64,000 nucleotides of DNA from an uncultured Burkholderiales bacterium (GCA_943908475.1 CALTTG010000003.1:74132-138131); one strand, 5' to 3'. Numbered from the stretch's first letter, positions 33,627-43,562 are shown. Translations and numbers: made by a program. Notes: generated by a model not told the origin, from the letters alone.

Positions 33627-34988
33627 TCAGCCCGCAAGCCCCCACTGGAAGGCCATGCCGGCCATGCCTGCACCTGCCACGACCGGAATGACACCCACCT
33701 TGAATCGGAACAGTGCCACAGCGGCCAGCACGCCAATGACCGCACCGGCCCACTCGAACGGGCCGCCGAACCCCTGCGGCCAGAGCACGTGGTACGCGAA
33801 GAACACCGCCAGGTTCACGATGACGCCGACCACCGCAGCCGTGATCCCCGTCAGGGGGGCCGTGAACGTGAGCTTGCCGTGCGTCGACTCGATGAAGGGC
33901 CCGCCCAGCAAGATGAAGCAGAACGAAGGCAGGAAGGTGAAGAAGGTCACCACCGTGGCCGCCACAGCCCCGGCCAGGAACAGCGAGTCGCTGCCGAAGA
34001 TCTGCGTGGTCCAGCCACCGACGAACGCCACAAAGGCCACCACCATGATCAGCGGCCCCGGCGTGGTTTCGCCCAGCGCCAGGCCATCGATCATCTGCGA
34101 CGCGGTGAGCCATTGGAAATGGTCAACCGCGCCCTGGTGGACGTAAGGCAGCACGGCATAGGCGCCGCCAAAGGTGAGCAGCGCCGCCTTGGTGAAAAAC
34201 CAGCCCATCTGGGTGAGCACACCGCTCCAACCGTACATGGCGGTCAGCCCGCCCAATGCCACGGCCCACAGCGTGAGGCTGACGACCAGCACCATGCGGC
34301 ATCGCGCCCAGGTGAAACGCGCGTGTGCAGGGGGTGGCGTGTCGTCGTCGATCAACGCAGGGCCATGCCCCTTCTTGGCGGCATCATGCCCCCCACCTGC
34401 CTTGAACTTATCGGGCGCCACCTTGCCGCCCACGTGGCCGATCAGGCCAGCGATCAGCACAATCAGCGGAAAGGGCAGGCTCAAGGCAAAGATGGCGACG
34501 AAGGACGCCGCCGCCATCGTCCACAGCCAGGTGTTGTTGAGTGTGCGTGAGCCCACTCGCCAAGCCGCATGCACCACCAGCGCTGTCACGGCAGGCTTGA
34601 TGCCGAAGAACAGCCCAGCAATGGCCGGCACGCTGCCGAAGGCCATGTAGAGCCACGACAGCGCAATCAGCAGCAACAGCGAAGGCAGCACGAACAAGCC
34701 ACCAGCAACGATGCCGCCCCAGGTGCGATGCATCAGCCAGCCCAGGTAGGTGGCCAACTGCTGAGCCTCGGGCCCAGGCAGCACCATGCAGTAATTCAAG
34801 GCATGCAGGAAGCGGTTTTCCGAGATCCAGCGGCGCCGCTCGACCAACTCTTCATGCATGAGGGCAATCTGCCCTGCGGGCCCGCCAAAGCTGATGCAGC
34901 CGAGTTGGAGCCAGAAACGGAAAGCTTCCGCCCGGGTGATGGGCGGTGCCGAGGTGGCTGTGTTGGGGGGCTGGTGATCCGTGGTCAT
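33627..34988 (-). CDS. chrA: Chromate transporter ChrA
   Basis: A 453-residue long-chain CHR protein with two homologous halves. The N-terminal half carries SFGGPAGQIALMHEELVERR (about 32-51) and VLPGPEAQQLATYLGW. The C-terminal half carries LLTFGGAYAVLPYVHQGAV and LALGETTPGPLIMV. ChrA exports chromate from the cytoplasm using the proton gradient; some homologues carry other anions. A polar, His/Asp-rich stretch (about residues 200-232) separates the halves. No ChrB regulator is adjacent; an AraC gene with unknown target lies just upstream on the same strand. Confidence 0.9.
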   Translation of the reverse strand: MTTDHQPPNTATSAPPITRAEAFRFWLQLGCISFGGPAGQIALMHEELVERRRWISENRFLHALNYCMVLPGPEAQQLATYLGWLMHRTWGGIVAGGLFVLPSLLLLIALSWLYMAFGSVPAIAGLFFGIKPAVTALVVHAAWRVGSRTLNNTWLWTMAAASFVAIFALSLPFPLIVLIAGLIGHVGGKVAPDKFKAGGGHDAAKKGHGPALIDDDTPPPAHARFTWARCRMVLVVSLTLWAVALGGLTAMYGWSGVLTQMGWFFTKAALLTFGGAYAVLPYVHQGAVDHFQWLTASQMIDGLALGETTPGPLIMVVAFVAFVGGWTTQIFGSDSLFLAGAVAATVVTFFTFLPSFCFILLGGPFIESTHGKLTFTAPLTGITAAVVGVIVNLAVFFAYHVLWPQGFGGPFEWAGAVIGVLAAVALFRFKVGVIPVVAGAGMAGMAFQWGLAG

Positions 34989-35041
34989 GAGGGGTCATCC
35001 ATGCGCCCAGGCAGGTGTCGAAGACAGATGGCTCGGGCAGC

Positions 35042-36076
35042 TCATGGCAGCCCTGCTCGCCAGGCACTGGGCGTGAGCCCTGTCCATTGCTTGAACGCAC
35101 GGGTGAAGTTCGCTGGGTCGGCATAACCCAGCATCTGCGCGATCTGCGCCACCTCCAGAGCTGGGCGCTTCAGCAACGACAGGGCATCTCTGCGGCGCGC
35201 CACGTTGAGAAGGTCCATGTAGCCCACCCCCTGATCACGCAGCCGGCGACGCAAGGTCCGGGTGCTCATGTGCAGCCGTTCGGCCAAGGCCTCGAAACTG
35301 GGGTAGCCGTCGACCTGCCGAACCAACTCGTGTCGCACCCGTTCTGCGATGTCGTCCATGCGCTGACCCAGCAGCCGCTCCAACTGCTCGCATTGGCTCA
35401 ATGCGTCGTTCAACGCCAGCGCACTGGCGTTCGCAAGCGGGGCATCCAGCAGGTGCTCAGGAAGTCGGATGCAGCAGGCCGGCATGCCCCAGTGCACGTT
35501 GCCCAAACGATCGCGCACAGCGTTGGCCCAAGGCGGCTTGTCGAAATCGAACCAGATGACCATGTCCTCTGGCGCACCGCCGTGCAGGCCCAGGATGCCC
35601 CGGGCAAAGCCCGCCACCATGGCCTCCAGCACGGTGTGGCGGTGTGCGGCCGGGACCAGGGCTGGCAGTGTTTGAAAAGACAGCGTGCAGACCTTGTCGA
35701 CGGTCGACATGCCCAGCGTCAGCCCCATGCCATAGAAGCGCCAAAAACGGCGGCACAAAGCGAGGGCCTCGCGCCCTGTCGGGCTGGACAACACGGCAGC
35801 GCCCAGCGGCCCCAACGCCGTCGGAGGGATCCGCCAGCCCATCTCGACGCCAATGCACACCTGAGGCCCGAGCAAGTTGCCGACGGCGCTCAGCAGGCAC
35901 AGGTATTCGGGCATCGACAGCTCATGTCCCGATGCGATGCGCGAAGCGGAAATCCCAGCGCGTCGCAGGACCTGCTGTCGCGCATGCCCATGTTCCTCTG
36001 CCAGCGCCAGGTAGCTGCGCGTGAACAGCGCAGGAACCGTGACTGCGGGCAGGGATGCGTTCTCGGAAGGGGGCAT
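35042..36076 (-). CDS. AraC-family regulator (divergent from amidase)
   Basis: A 344-residue AraC regulator with an arabinose-binding-type N-terminal domain and a C-terminal DNA-binding pair (LAERLHMSTRTLRRRLRDQG and VAQIAQMLGYADPANFTRAFKQWTG). ATG 36076 is used; a TTG at 36106 gives ten more residues and no start has a good ribosome site. It diverges from an amidase gene, its likely target, and lies 53 bases upstream of chrA on the same strand. Confidence 0.85.
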   Translation of the reverse strand: MPPSENASLPAVTVPALFTRSYLALAEEHGHARQQVLRRAGISASRIASGHELSMPEYLCLLSAVGNLLGPQVCIGVEMGWRIPPTALGPLGAAVLSSPTGREALALCRRFWRFYGMGLTLGMSTVDKVCTLSFQTLPALVPAAHRHTVLEAMVAGFARGILGLHGGAPEDMVIWFDFDKPPWANAVRDRLGNVHWGMPACCIRLPEHLLDAPLANASALALNDALSQCEQLERLLGQRMDDIAERVRHELVRQVDGYPSFEALAERLHMSTRTLRRRLRDQGVGYMDLLNVARRRDALSLLKRPALEVAQIAQMLGYADPANFTRAFKQWTGLTPSAWRAGLP

Positions 36077-36188
36077 CGGTCGTGACTGGTTGGCCGAAAT
36101 TGACAAGCATTATGGCCGCAGAGGCTCTCACACCGTGCCGGGCCGCACGTCAACAATCCCACGTCGCCAACAAGAAGGACCGCCCAGG

Positions 36189-37688
36189 ATGAGTGCCCCC
36201 CACAACTTGCGAAGCGCCAGGGATCTTGCCAAGGATTTGGCGGCCGGACGCCTGGGAAGCCGAGAGCTGCTGGAGCAGCATCTGTCCAGGATCCAAGACG
36301 GCAATGCCTCCGTCAATGCCGTGGTTGCGGTGGCCCTGGAGCAGGCCCGCATCCGAGCCGACGAGGCCGATGCCGCCACCCGTCGGGGCGAGTGCTGGGG
36401 GCCGCTGCATGGCATGCCGATGACGATCAAGGACACGTGGGAGGTGCCCGGCATGCCTTGTACCGCAGGCGCACCAGAGTACGCCAACCACCGCCCGCGG
36501 CAGCCTGCGCCCGTGGTGCAGCGGCTCCAGCAAGCAGGCGCCATCATCTTTGGCAAAACCAACGTGCCTTACAAGGCGCTGGACATCCAGACCGACAATC
36601 CGGTCTACGGTCTCAGCCGCAACCCATGGGCGCCAGAGCTGACCACGGGTGGCTCATCGGGTGGTGCGGCCGCAGCGCTTGCATGCGGCTTCACACCATT
36701 GGAAGTCGGCAGCGACATCGGGGGGTCGATCCGCATTCCAGCCCACTTCTGTGGCGTCTATGGACACAAGACCACGCACGGGATCATCTCGATGCGCGGC
36801 CACATCCCGGGCGACCCAGGACACATCGGCGAGCCGGACCTCGGGGTGGCCGGCCCCATGGCGCGCAGCGCAGACGATCTCGCGCTGTTGCTGGACATCA
36901 TCACGGTGCCTCCACCCGGCACGCAGCCCGGCTGGCGACTGGATCTTCCGCCACCGAGGCACGATCGTCTGGCTGATTTCCGGGTCTTGATGTGGACAGA
37001 AGACGACGATTGCCCCATTGATTCGCGCCTGGCCACCGCGTACGGGAATCTTGCTGCACAGCTTTCACAAGCAGGGGCCAAAGTGAGCCGCGGCACCCCT
37101 GCCAACTTGGGACTCATGGACCTCTACCCCAACTACACCTTGCAGATGGGGGCACTGATGAAGGCCTGGCTGACGAGGGGTGAGCGGATGGCAAAGGGCA
37201 TGGTGGCGCCAGCCATGGGTGGGACGCCGGCTTTGCTGCGGACGTTGGCGAAGGTCATGGATTCGCCCAAATGCATCGACAAGTTCGTGGAAGGCATGAC
37301 CATGAGCCACAGCCGTTGGCTGAGCGTGATCGAAGATTCGCTCGTGCTGCGAGAACGGTTCATGGCCGCTTTTGAGCAATACGACGTGATCCTGGCTCCC
37401 CCCACGATGACCACCGCCTTCCCCCACGACGCCTCGCTCTTCGCCACACGCAAGGTGACGGTCGACGGGCGCGCCCGCCATTACAGCGACCTCTTCATGT
37501 GGATTGCCCCTGCCACGGTGCTGGGCCTGCCGGCCACCAGCGCACCAGTCGCTCGAACATCGGAAGGGCTGCCGGTCAATGTGCAGATCATCGGCGCTCC
37601 CTACGAGGACCGGAAGACCATCCAGTTTGCCAAGTTGTTGTCCGAGATGCGAGGAGAGGTGTTGGCGCCGATGGCGGGGCGGCGGTAA
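36189..37688 (+). CDS. Amidase-signature family hydrolase
   Basis: A 499-residue amidase-signature enzyme with the Ser-cisSer-Lys triad: Lys81 (MTIKDTW), the cis-Ser in TTGGSSGGAAAALACG (about 156-157) and the nucleophile Ser180 (SDIGGSIRIPA). These cytoplasmic enzymes hydrolyse amides, including GatA-like paralogues. The AGAAGGA site before ATG 36189 supports the start. The gene is divergent from an AraC regulator, so it may be induced by an amide or aryl substrate. A stem-loop with no U-run follows it. Confidence 0.9.
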   Translation: MSAPHNLRSARDLAKDLAAGRLGSRELLEQHLSRIQDGNASVNAVVAVALEQARIRADEADAATRRGECWGPLHGMPMTIKDTWEVPGMPCTAGAPEYANHRPRQPAPVVQRLQQAGAIIFGKTNVPYKALDIQTDNPVYGLSRNPWAPELTTGGSSGGAAAALACGFTPLEVGSDIGGSIRIPAHFCGVYGHKTTHGIISMRGHIPGDPGHIGEPDLGVAGPMARSADDLALLLDIITVPPPGTQPGWRLDLPPPRHDRLADFRVLMWTEDDDCPIDSRLATAYGNLAAQLSQAGAKVSRGTPANLGLMDLYPNYTLQMGALMKAWLTRGERMAKGMVAPAMGGTPALLRTLAKVMDSPKCIDKFVEGMTMSHSRWLSVIEDSLVLRERFMAAFEQYDVILAPPTMTTAFPHDASLFATRKVTVDGRARHYSDLFMWIAPATVLGLPATSAPVARTSEGLPVNVQIIGAPYEDRKTIQFAKLLSEMRGEVLAPMAGRR

Positions 37689-37695
37689 GAGAAGC

Positions 37696-37717
37696 ACGGG
37701 GCTGCAGAGCGCCCCGT
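37696..37717. terminator. GC-rich stem-loop between convergent amidase and lipA genes
   Basis: ACGGGGC (37696-37702) and GCCCCGT (37711-37717) form a perfect 7-bp stem with an eight-base loop, right after the amidase stop and before the convergent lipA stop. There is no U-tract on either strand, so this is a weak candidate for a bidirectional terminator or mRNA 3' end structure. Confidence 0.35.
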
Positions 37718-37755
37718 CGGCCTGATCGCGCCATGCACCAGACGCTTTGCAGCGA

Positions 37756-38736
37756 TCAAACCACCCCAGCCTGATGCGCCTGCTGATCGGCGTGGTACGA
37801 CGACCTGACCATCGCCCCCACCGCCGCATGGGTGAAGCCCATCTTCATGGCCTCGGCCTCGAACATCTTGAAGGTATCGGGGTGCACATAGCGGCGCACC
37901 GGCAGGTGGTGGCCTGAAGGCGCCAAGTACTGCCCAATGGTGAGCATGTCGATGTTGTGCTCGCGCATGTCGCGCATCACCTGCAAGACCTCTTCGTCGG
38001 TCTCGCCCAGGCCCACCATGATGCCGCTCTTGGTCGGCACATCCGGGTGCAGGGCCTTGAACTTCTTGAGCAGGTTCAAGCTGAACTGGTAGTCGCTGCC
38101 CGGGCGCGCTTCCTTGTACAGGCGGGGCGCGGTTTCCAGGTTGTGGTTCATCACATCGGGCGGCGCGGCCTTGAGGATGTCGAGTGCGCGGTCGTCGCGC
38201 CCCCGGAAGTCGGGCACCAGGATTTCAATGCGCGTTTCGGGCGACAGCTCGCGCGTTTGCCGGATGCACTCGACGAAATGCGCGGCACCGCCGTCGCGCA
38301 GGTCGTCACGGTCCACGCTGGTGATGACCACGTACTTCAACTTCAGCGCCGCAATCGTCTTGGCCAGGTTGGCCGGCTCGTTCACGTCCAGCGGGTCGGG
38401 GCGGCCATGGCCCACGTCGCAAAACGGGCAGCGGCGCGTGCACTTGTCACCCATGATCATGAAGGTGGCCGTGCCCTTGCCGAAGCATTCGCCAATGTTG
38501 GGGCACGAGGCCTCTTCGCACACCGTGTGCAGCTTGTGCTCACGCAAGATGTTTTTGATCTCGTAAAAGCGCGTGCTGGGCGAACCGGCCTTGACGCGGA
38601 TCCAGTCAGGCTTTTTCAGCACTTCACCCGCCGGCACGATCTTGATGGGGATGCGGGCGGTCTTGGCCTGCGCCTTCTGTTTGGCGCTGGGGTCGTAAGC
38701 CTCAGGGGTGGCGGGCGTGGTCGGTTCGTTGCTCAT
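37756..38736 (-). CDS. lipA: Lipoyl synthase LipA
   Basis: A 326-residue radical-SAM enzyme that inserts two sulfurs into protein-bound octanoate to make lipoate. The auxiliary cluster cysteines lie in CEEASCPNIGECFGKG, and the SAM cluster in CTRRCPFCDVGHGRPD. The conserved DRDDLRDGGAAHF and SGIMVGLGETDEEV segments follow. The conserved C-terminal Ser of the family would lie near VRSSYHADQQ. It follows lipB on the same strand after 101 bases, so both steps of lipoate synthesis are together. Confidence 0.97.
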   Translation of the reverse strand: MSNEPTTPATPEAYDPSAKQKAQAKTARIPIKIVPAGEVLKKPDWIRVKAGSPSTRFYEIKNILREHKLHTVCEEASCPNIGECFGKGTATFMIMGDKCTRRCPFCDVGHGRPDPLDVNEPANLAKTIAALKLKYVVITSVDRDDLRDGGAAHFVECIRQTRELSPETRIEILVPDFRGRDDRALDILKAAPPDVMNHNLETAPRLYKEARPGSDYQFSLNLLKKFKALHPDVPTKSGIMVGLGETDEEVLQVMRDMREHNIDMLTIGQYLAPSGHHLPVRRYVHPDTFKMFEAEAMKMGFTHAAVGAMVRSSYHADQQAHQAGVV

Positions 38737-38837
38737 GGCGTCGGGGGGTTGCGGGCGCGGTCAGCGGGTTGCTGGCTTGCCCTCGCAAGTCAATGTAGTG
38801 CAAGACAAGATTTTCGGCGATTGTGGATGCTCACACA

Positions 38838-39527
38838 TCAGGGGGCCAGTCGCTGCTGCAGGTGCCAGGCCAGCACCTCGGCCAGCTCGGCGGGGTCGAC
38901 CTGCACGCCCAACGACGCCAGGTCAACCGTCGCCAGGCCCGCATAGCCGCAGGGGTTGATGCGCAAAAAGGGCGAGAGGTCCATCGCCACGTTCAACGAC
39001 AGGCCGTGGTAAGTGCAATGGTTGCTGACCTTGATGCCCAGCGCAGCGATCTTGCCCAGGCCTTTGAACGGGTCGCGCGGGTCGGCCGGCTCGGTGAGGG
39101 CCTGGTGGGCATGGGGGTCGTTCAGGCGCACATAAATGCCCGGCGCGCCAGCCACGCGGTGACCGGTGACGTCCACGTGCATCAGGGTGCGGATGATGGC
39201 CTCTTCCAGCCGGTAGACGTATTCCTTGACGAAATAGCCCAGGCGCTTGAGGTCCAGCAGGGGGTAGGCCACGATCTGGCCGGGGCCGTGGTAAGTCACC
39301 TGCCCGCCGCGGTTGGTCTGCACCACGGGAATTTGCTCGGGCCCCGGGGGGTTGAGCAGCACGTGCTCAGGCTTGCCCGCCAGGCCCTGGGTGAACACGG
39401 GCGGGTGCTCGCACACCCAGATTTCATCGGGCGTGCCCGCCGCATCGGGCGTTCGCGCCTCGGTGAAGGCCTGCATGGCCTGGAAGGTGGGCTCGTAGGG
39501 CACCTGGCCCAGCATCTTCACAATCAT
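38838..39527 (-). CDS. lipB: Octanoyltransferase LipB
   Basis: A 229-residue octanoyl-[ACP]:protein transferase. The RGGQVTYHGPGQIVAYPLLD block (near residue 74), the lysine region GKIAALGIKVSN with HCTYHGLSLNV, and the cysteine region NPCGYAGLATVDL are all intact, giving the Cys-Lys pair of the family. It transfers octanoate from ACP to the E2 or H-protein lysine, the substrate of LipA next door. Length is usual for the family. Confidence 0.96.
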   Translation of the reverse strand: MIVKMLGQVPYEPTFQAMQAFTEARTPDAAGTPDEIWVCEHPPVFTQGLAGKPEHVLLNPPGPEQIPVVQTNRGGQVTYHGPGQIVAYPLLDLKRLGYFVKEYVYRLEEAIIRTLMHVDVTGHRVAGAPGIYVRLNDPHAHQALTEPADPRDPFKGLGKIAALGIKVSNHCTYHGLSLNVAMDLSPFLRINPCGYAGLATVDLASLGVQVDPAELAEVLAWHLQQRLAP

Positions 39528-39565
39528 GCCGACATGGTAGCGGGCCTGGACTGCCCCGGTGGGCG

Positions 39566-40708
39566 TCAGGCCATGACCAGTCGCTGGAACAGCAGCCCCG
39601 GCAAGCGGGCCACCTCGCCCATGAGTTCCAGCTCCAGCAGGCGGGCACCCAGCTCGGCCGGGCCCATGCCCGTGCGGGCCGACAAGGCTTCCTGACTGAC
39701 GGGCCCATGGCCCATGGCCTGCAACACGGGGTCAGTGTCGGGCGACTCGCCCGCATCGTCACTGGCCGTGGCCATGGCCACTTGGGCGATGCGTACACCC
39801 GTCCATTTCAACTCGTCCAACACATCTTGGGCGGTTTCCACCAGCTTGGCGCCTTGTTTGATCAAGGCATGGCAGCCCCGGGCCTGCGGGGCATGGATGC
39901 TGCCGGGCATGGCCATCACCTCGCGCCCCATCTCGGCCGCCAGGCGTGCCGTGATGAGCGAGCCCGACTGCAAGGCCGCCTCGACCACGAGCGTGCCCTG
40001 GGTCAGGCCAGCCACCAAGCGGTTGCGACGAGGGAAGTGCGACGGGCGGGGCGGCGTGCCCAGGGGAAACTCGCTGAGCAGCAGCCCCTCGCGCGCGATG
40101 CGTGCGGCCAGTTCGGCGTGTTGCCGGGGGTAGACCACATCCAGGCCCGTGCCGACCACGGCCACGGTGCGCCCGGTGTGCGGCCCCGTGGCCTCCAGGG
40201 CCCCCAGGTGGGCCGCGCCGTCCACGCCATCGGCCAGGCCCGACACCACGGTCAGGCCCGCCTCGCTCAGGGCGCGGGCAAAGGAGCGCGCATCGGCTCG
40301 CCCCTGCGGGGTGGGGTGGCGGCTGCCCACCACCGCCACCGACACGGCCGACAGCAGGCGCAGGTCGCCCGCTGCAAACAGCATCACAGGCGGGTCGACC
40401 TCGTCTTGCAACAGCGAGCTCGGGTAGCGGGCATCGCCCAGGGTGAGCACGGTGTGCGACGGGTCTGCCGCCAGCCAAGCCTCGGTCAGCGCCAGTTGCT
40501 CGGTCACGGCCGCCAAGGCGTCAGCGGCCATGCCGGCCTGCAAGGCCTTGTGCTCTCTGGTTTTGACCAGGGCCTGCCAGGCCTCGGGGCCGGCACGCCA
40601 GATGGCTTGCGGGCTGCCCAGACTCGCCAGCAGCCTGCGAGCCCCTGAGGGGCCCAGGCCGGGCGTCATCAGCAGGCGCAACCAAGCCTGCAGTTCGGCG
40701 CGATCCAT
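39566..40708 (-). CDS. dprA: DNA-processing protein DprA
   Basis: A 380-residue Smf/DprA protein that loads RecA on incoming single-stranded DNA during transformation. The Rossmann core has VVGSRHPTPQGRADARSFARAL, GLTVVSGLADGVDGAAHLGAL and the SEFPLGTPPRPSHFPRRNRL segment. A C-terminal winged-helix domain (about 315-380, with LSARTGMGPAELGARLLELELMGEV) is present. It starts 13 bases after the LysM gene on the same strand, a pairing common in Burkholderiales. Confidence 0.95.
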   Translation of the reverse strand: MDRAELQAWLRLLMTPGLGPSGARRLLASLGSPQAIWRAGPEAWQALVKTREHKALQAGMAADALAAVTEQLALTEAWLAADPSHTVLTLGDARYPSSLLQDEVDPPVMLFAAGDLRLLSAVSVAVVGSRHPTPQGRADARSFARALSEAGLTVVSGLADGVDGAAHLGALEATGPHTGRTVAVVGTGLDVVYPRQHAELAARIAREGLLLSEFPLGTPPRPSHFPRRNRLVAGLTQGTLVVEAALQSGSLITARLAAEMGREVMAMPGSIHAPQARGCHALIKQGAKLVETAQDVLDELKWTGVRIAQVAMATASDDAGESPDTDPVLQAMGHGPVSQEALSARTGMGPAELGARLLELELMGEVARLPGLLFQRLVMA

Positions 40709-40721
40709 CCGGTTGAGCAGG

Positions 40722-41879
40722 TCAGGGCTGGGTGAAACGATCGCCCGGCTTGACGGGGTCTTGCACCGTGAGGATCAAGGCGTAAGACATCTTCTCGAAG
40801 GTGCGGAACACGTAGAGCAGGCCGTGGCGTTCGTCGGGCAGCTTGATGGTGGGCTTGCCCGGGTCGGTCACGTCACGGATCTTGGCACCGGCACGCCACA
40901 GGGCCAGCACGTTGCCACGGGTCAGGCCGTCACGCGTGCCTTTGTTGATGGACACGATCTGGTTCTGCCCGCCGGTCAGGGCCTCGCCATAGAGGCTGAC
41001 CACCTGGCCGGTGATGTCGGCCGCCGGCGCGTGAGGCACGGCCGCGTCGAAATCACGCGCCGGCACCGGGGCCAGACGGTCGCCCACCATGGCCTCTTGG
41101 CGCACGCGGTTGATGGCGATCGTGCCCGGGATGATGACCTGGTTGCCATCGGCGCCCGTGCCTTCCACGGCGGCCTGGTTCAGGTCAGCCGCGCCCACAT
41201 ACTGCGCTTCGTAGCCCAGCACCTCGCGGGTTTCGGGGTCACGCAGCGGACGTGGCTCACGGAACAGGCGGAACTCCTTGGCAGAACCGGTGTCGCCCCG
41301 GATGTAGGCGACTTCACCACGGGACACCATCACGCGCCCCTCTTGCGTCGCCACGATGCGCGGCGCCTTGAGCAACTCGTCGCCGTTGTCGAAGATGACG
41401 GCTTCGTTGAAGAACGGCTCCAGCAGGTGCACGGGCACGGTGGAGATGGCGTCGTTCAGCGAGCCTTCGCGCACGCGCGGCGACAGGCGCACGTCGCCGT
41501 TGCTGGACAGCGGCGTGCCCACGCGCAGGCGGGCGCGGCCGTTGGACGTGTCCAGGTACAGGATCTGGCCGGGGAAGATCAGGTGCGGGTTGCGGATTTG
41601 CTGCAGGTTCATGCCCCACAGCTCGGGCCAACGCCAGGGCGACTTCAGGAACAGGCCGGAGATTTCCCACAGCGTGTCGCCACGCTTGACGGTGTAAGAA
41701 TCAGGGGCATTGGGGGCCAGTTCAGACAAGGGCACACCCGCCTCAGCCACCTTGCTGGCGGTGGTTTTTTGCTGGGGGGTGATGGGGTAGTTGGGTGCCC
41801 CCTGGGCGCTGGCCGACGTGGCAGCCAACAGGCCCAGGCTGAACGTCACGGCCAGGGACAATGCATGCTGAGTCTTCAA
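40722..41879 (-). CDS. Secreted LysM-domain protein
   Basis: A 385-residue protein with a signal peptide (MKTQHALSLAVTFSLGLLAA, cleaved after SASA near residue 26). One LysM domain follows (SYTVKRGDTLWEISGLFLKSP, about 61-110), then a large extracellular part without a recognised domain. LysM binds peptidoglycan, so it is probably a periplasmic cell-wall-associated protein. A TTG start at 41879 is chosen because GGAG lies six to ten bases upstream and the signal peptide starts there. It precedes dprA and diverges from def. Confidence 0.85.
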   Translation of the reverse strand: MKTQHALSLAVTFSLGLLAATSASAQGAPNYPITPQQKTTASKVAEAGVPLSELAPNAPDSYTVKRGDTLWEISGLFLKSPWRWPELWGMNLQQIRNPHLIFPGQILYLDTSNGRARLRVGTPLSSNGDVRLSPRVREGSLNDAISTVPVHLLEPFFNEAVIFDNGDELLKAPRIVATQEGRVMVSRGEVAYIRGDTGSAKEFRLFREPRPLRDPETREVLGYEAQYVGAADLNQAAVEGTGADGNQVIIPGTIAINRVRQEAMVGDRLAPVPARDFDAAVPHAPAADITGQVVSLYGEALTGGQNQIVSINKGTRDGLTRGNVLALWRAGAKIRDVTDPGKPTIKLPDERHGLLYVFRTFEKMSYALILTVQDPVKPGDRFTQP

Positions 41880-42079
41880 AACGGTCTCCAAAGTGCACTC
41901 CGGACGCGAGCGACGCTCCCCATGAATCTCGGAGATTGGGCACAATCTGGTCAATGATCGCCTGATTCTGCCCGCAAATTGCAAGTCGCGGCAACGACGG
42001 TTGCCCGGTGTTACGGCCCTTGTTCGGGCCCACTGGCGCCCCAACGTTGCAACGCATCCACAAGATACCGATTGACACC

Positions 42080-42586
42080 ATGGCCCTGCTGCCCATCCTG
42101 ACCTTCCCCGACCCTCGCCTGCACACGGTGGCCAAGCCCGTGGCCGAGGTGAACGACCGCATCCGCCAGTTGTGCGACGACATGCTCGAGACCATGTACG
42201 ACGCCAAGGGCGTGGGCCTGGCGGCCACCCAGGTGGACGTGCACGAGCGCGTGGTGGTGATCGACACCAGCGAAGAGCGCAACGAGCCCCGGGTGCTGAT
42301 CAACCCAGAGATCATCTGGCGCAGTGAGGAAAAACTCGTGTGGGAAGAAGGCTGCCTGTCGGTGCCCACCATTTACGACAAGGTCGAGCGCAACGCCCGG
42401 GTGCGCGTGCGGGCGCTGAACCGCGACGGCCAGCCCTACGAATTCGAGGCCGACGACGACCTGCTGTCGGTGTGCGTGCAGCACGAGCTGGACCACCTGC
42501 TGGGCAAGGTGTTCGTGGAGTACCTGTCACCCCTCAAGCGCAACCGCATCAAGACCAAGATGGTCAAGCGCGGCCGTGACGAGTGA
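42080..42586 (+). CDS. def: Peptide deformylase
   Basis: A 168-residue metalloenzyme removing the N-formyl group from nascent proteins. All three motifs are present: GVGLAATQ (44-51), EGCLSVP (90-96, metal-binding Cys92) and QHELDH (134-139, with HExxH metal ligands). It is followed by fmt, which is its functional counterpart, 13 bases after its stop. The def-fmt order is typical of many bacteria. ATG 42080 is the expected family start. Confidence 0.97.
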   Translation: MALLPILTFPDPRLHTVAKPVAEVNDRIRQLCDDMLETMYDAKGVGLAATQVDVHERVVVIDTSEERNEPRVLINPEIIWRSEEKLVWEEGCLSVPTIYDKVERNARVRVRALNRDGQPYEFEADDDLLSVCVQHELDHLLGKVFVEYLSPLKRNRIKTKMVKRGRDE

Positions 42587-42599
42587 GGCCGCGCCCCGC

Positions 42600-43562
42600 A
42601 TGAAGCTGATTTTTGCCGGAACCCCGGAATTCGCCCGCGAAGCACTGGCCGCCTTGCATGCCGCAGGGCACGAGATCGCCCTGGTGATGACCCAGCCCGA
42701 CCGGCCCGCAGGCCGAGGCATGAAGCTGCAGGCCTCGCCGGTCAAGCAGTTCGCGCTGGACCATGGCATGCCGGTGGCGCAGCCACACAGCCTGAAGCTG
42801 GACGGCAAGTACCCCGACGAGGCGGCCCAAGCCAAAGCGCAGATCGAAGCCGTGCAGGCCGACGCCATGGTGGTGGCCGCCTACGGATTGATCTTGCCGC
42901 AGTGGACGCTGGACACGCCCCGCCTGGGGTGCTTGAACATCCATGCCTCGCTGCTGCCACGCTGGCGCGGTGCGGCACCGATTCACCGCGCCATCGAGGC
43001 GGGCGACGCGCAAACCGGCATCACCATCATGCAGATGGACATTGGCCTGGACACGGGCGACATGCTGCTGGAGGCCCAAGAGCCCATCACCCCGCAAGAC
43101 ACCACCGCCACGCTGCACGACCGCCTGGCGACCCTGGGGGGCCGGCTGATCGTGGACGCCCTGGCCGCCTTCACCTCCGCCGACGCCGGAGGCGCAGGCT
43201 TGAGGCGGGTGCCCCAACCGGTGGAAGGCGTGAACTACGCGCACAAGATCGAAAAAGCCGAAGCCGCCATCGATTGGCAACAAGCGGCCTCGGTGATCGA
43301 ACGCCGGATTCGCGCCTTCGACCCCTTCCCCGGCTGCACCTGCCAGATGGGCGGCGAGACCGTGAAGGTCTGGGCGGCCAGTGTGGTGCCTGCCAACGGT
43401 GAGCCCGGCGAGGTGCTGCACGCCCAAGGGGACACCCTGGTGGTGGCCTGTGGCGAGCAAGCCCTGGCGCTGCACACCCTGCAACGCCCCGGCGGCAAAC
43501 GGGTCTTGACGCGAGACTTCCTGCACGCGGTCACGCCGCCTGCGAAACTGAACGGAACTTGA
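42600..43562 (+). CDS. fmt: Methionyl-tRNA formyltransferase
   Basis: A 320-residue enzyme that formylates initiator Met-tRNA using 10-formyltetrahydrofolate. The catalytic residues are recognisable as Asn113 and His115 in LNIHASLLPRWRGAAPIHRA and Asp151 in MDIGLDTGDML. A C-terminal OB-fold tRNA-binding domain follows from about residue 210. The family start MKLIFAGTPEFA at 42600 is preferred; an in-frame GTG at 42576 would overlap def. An htpX gene follows on the same strand. Confidence 0.97.
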   Translation: MKLIFAGTPEFAREALAALHAAGHEIALVMTQPDRPAGRGMKLQASPVKQFALDHGMPVAQPHSLKLDGKYPDEAAQAKAQIEAVQADAMVVAAYGLILPQWTLDTPRLGCLNIHASLLPRWRGAAPIHRAIEAGDAQTGITIMQMDIGLDTGDMLLEAQEPITPQDTTATLHDRLATLGGRLIVDALAAFTSADAGGAGLRRVPQPVEGVNYAHKIEKAEAAIDWQQAASVIERRIRAFDPFPGCTCQMGGETVKVWAASVVPANGEPGEVLHAQGDTLVVACGEQALALHTLQRPGGKRVLTRDFLHAVTPPAKLNGT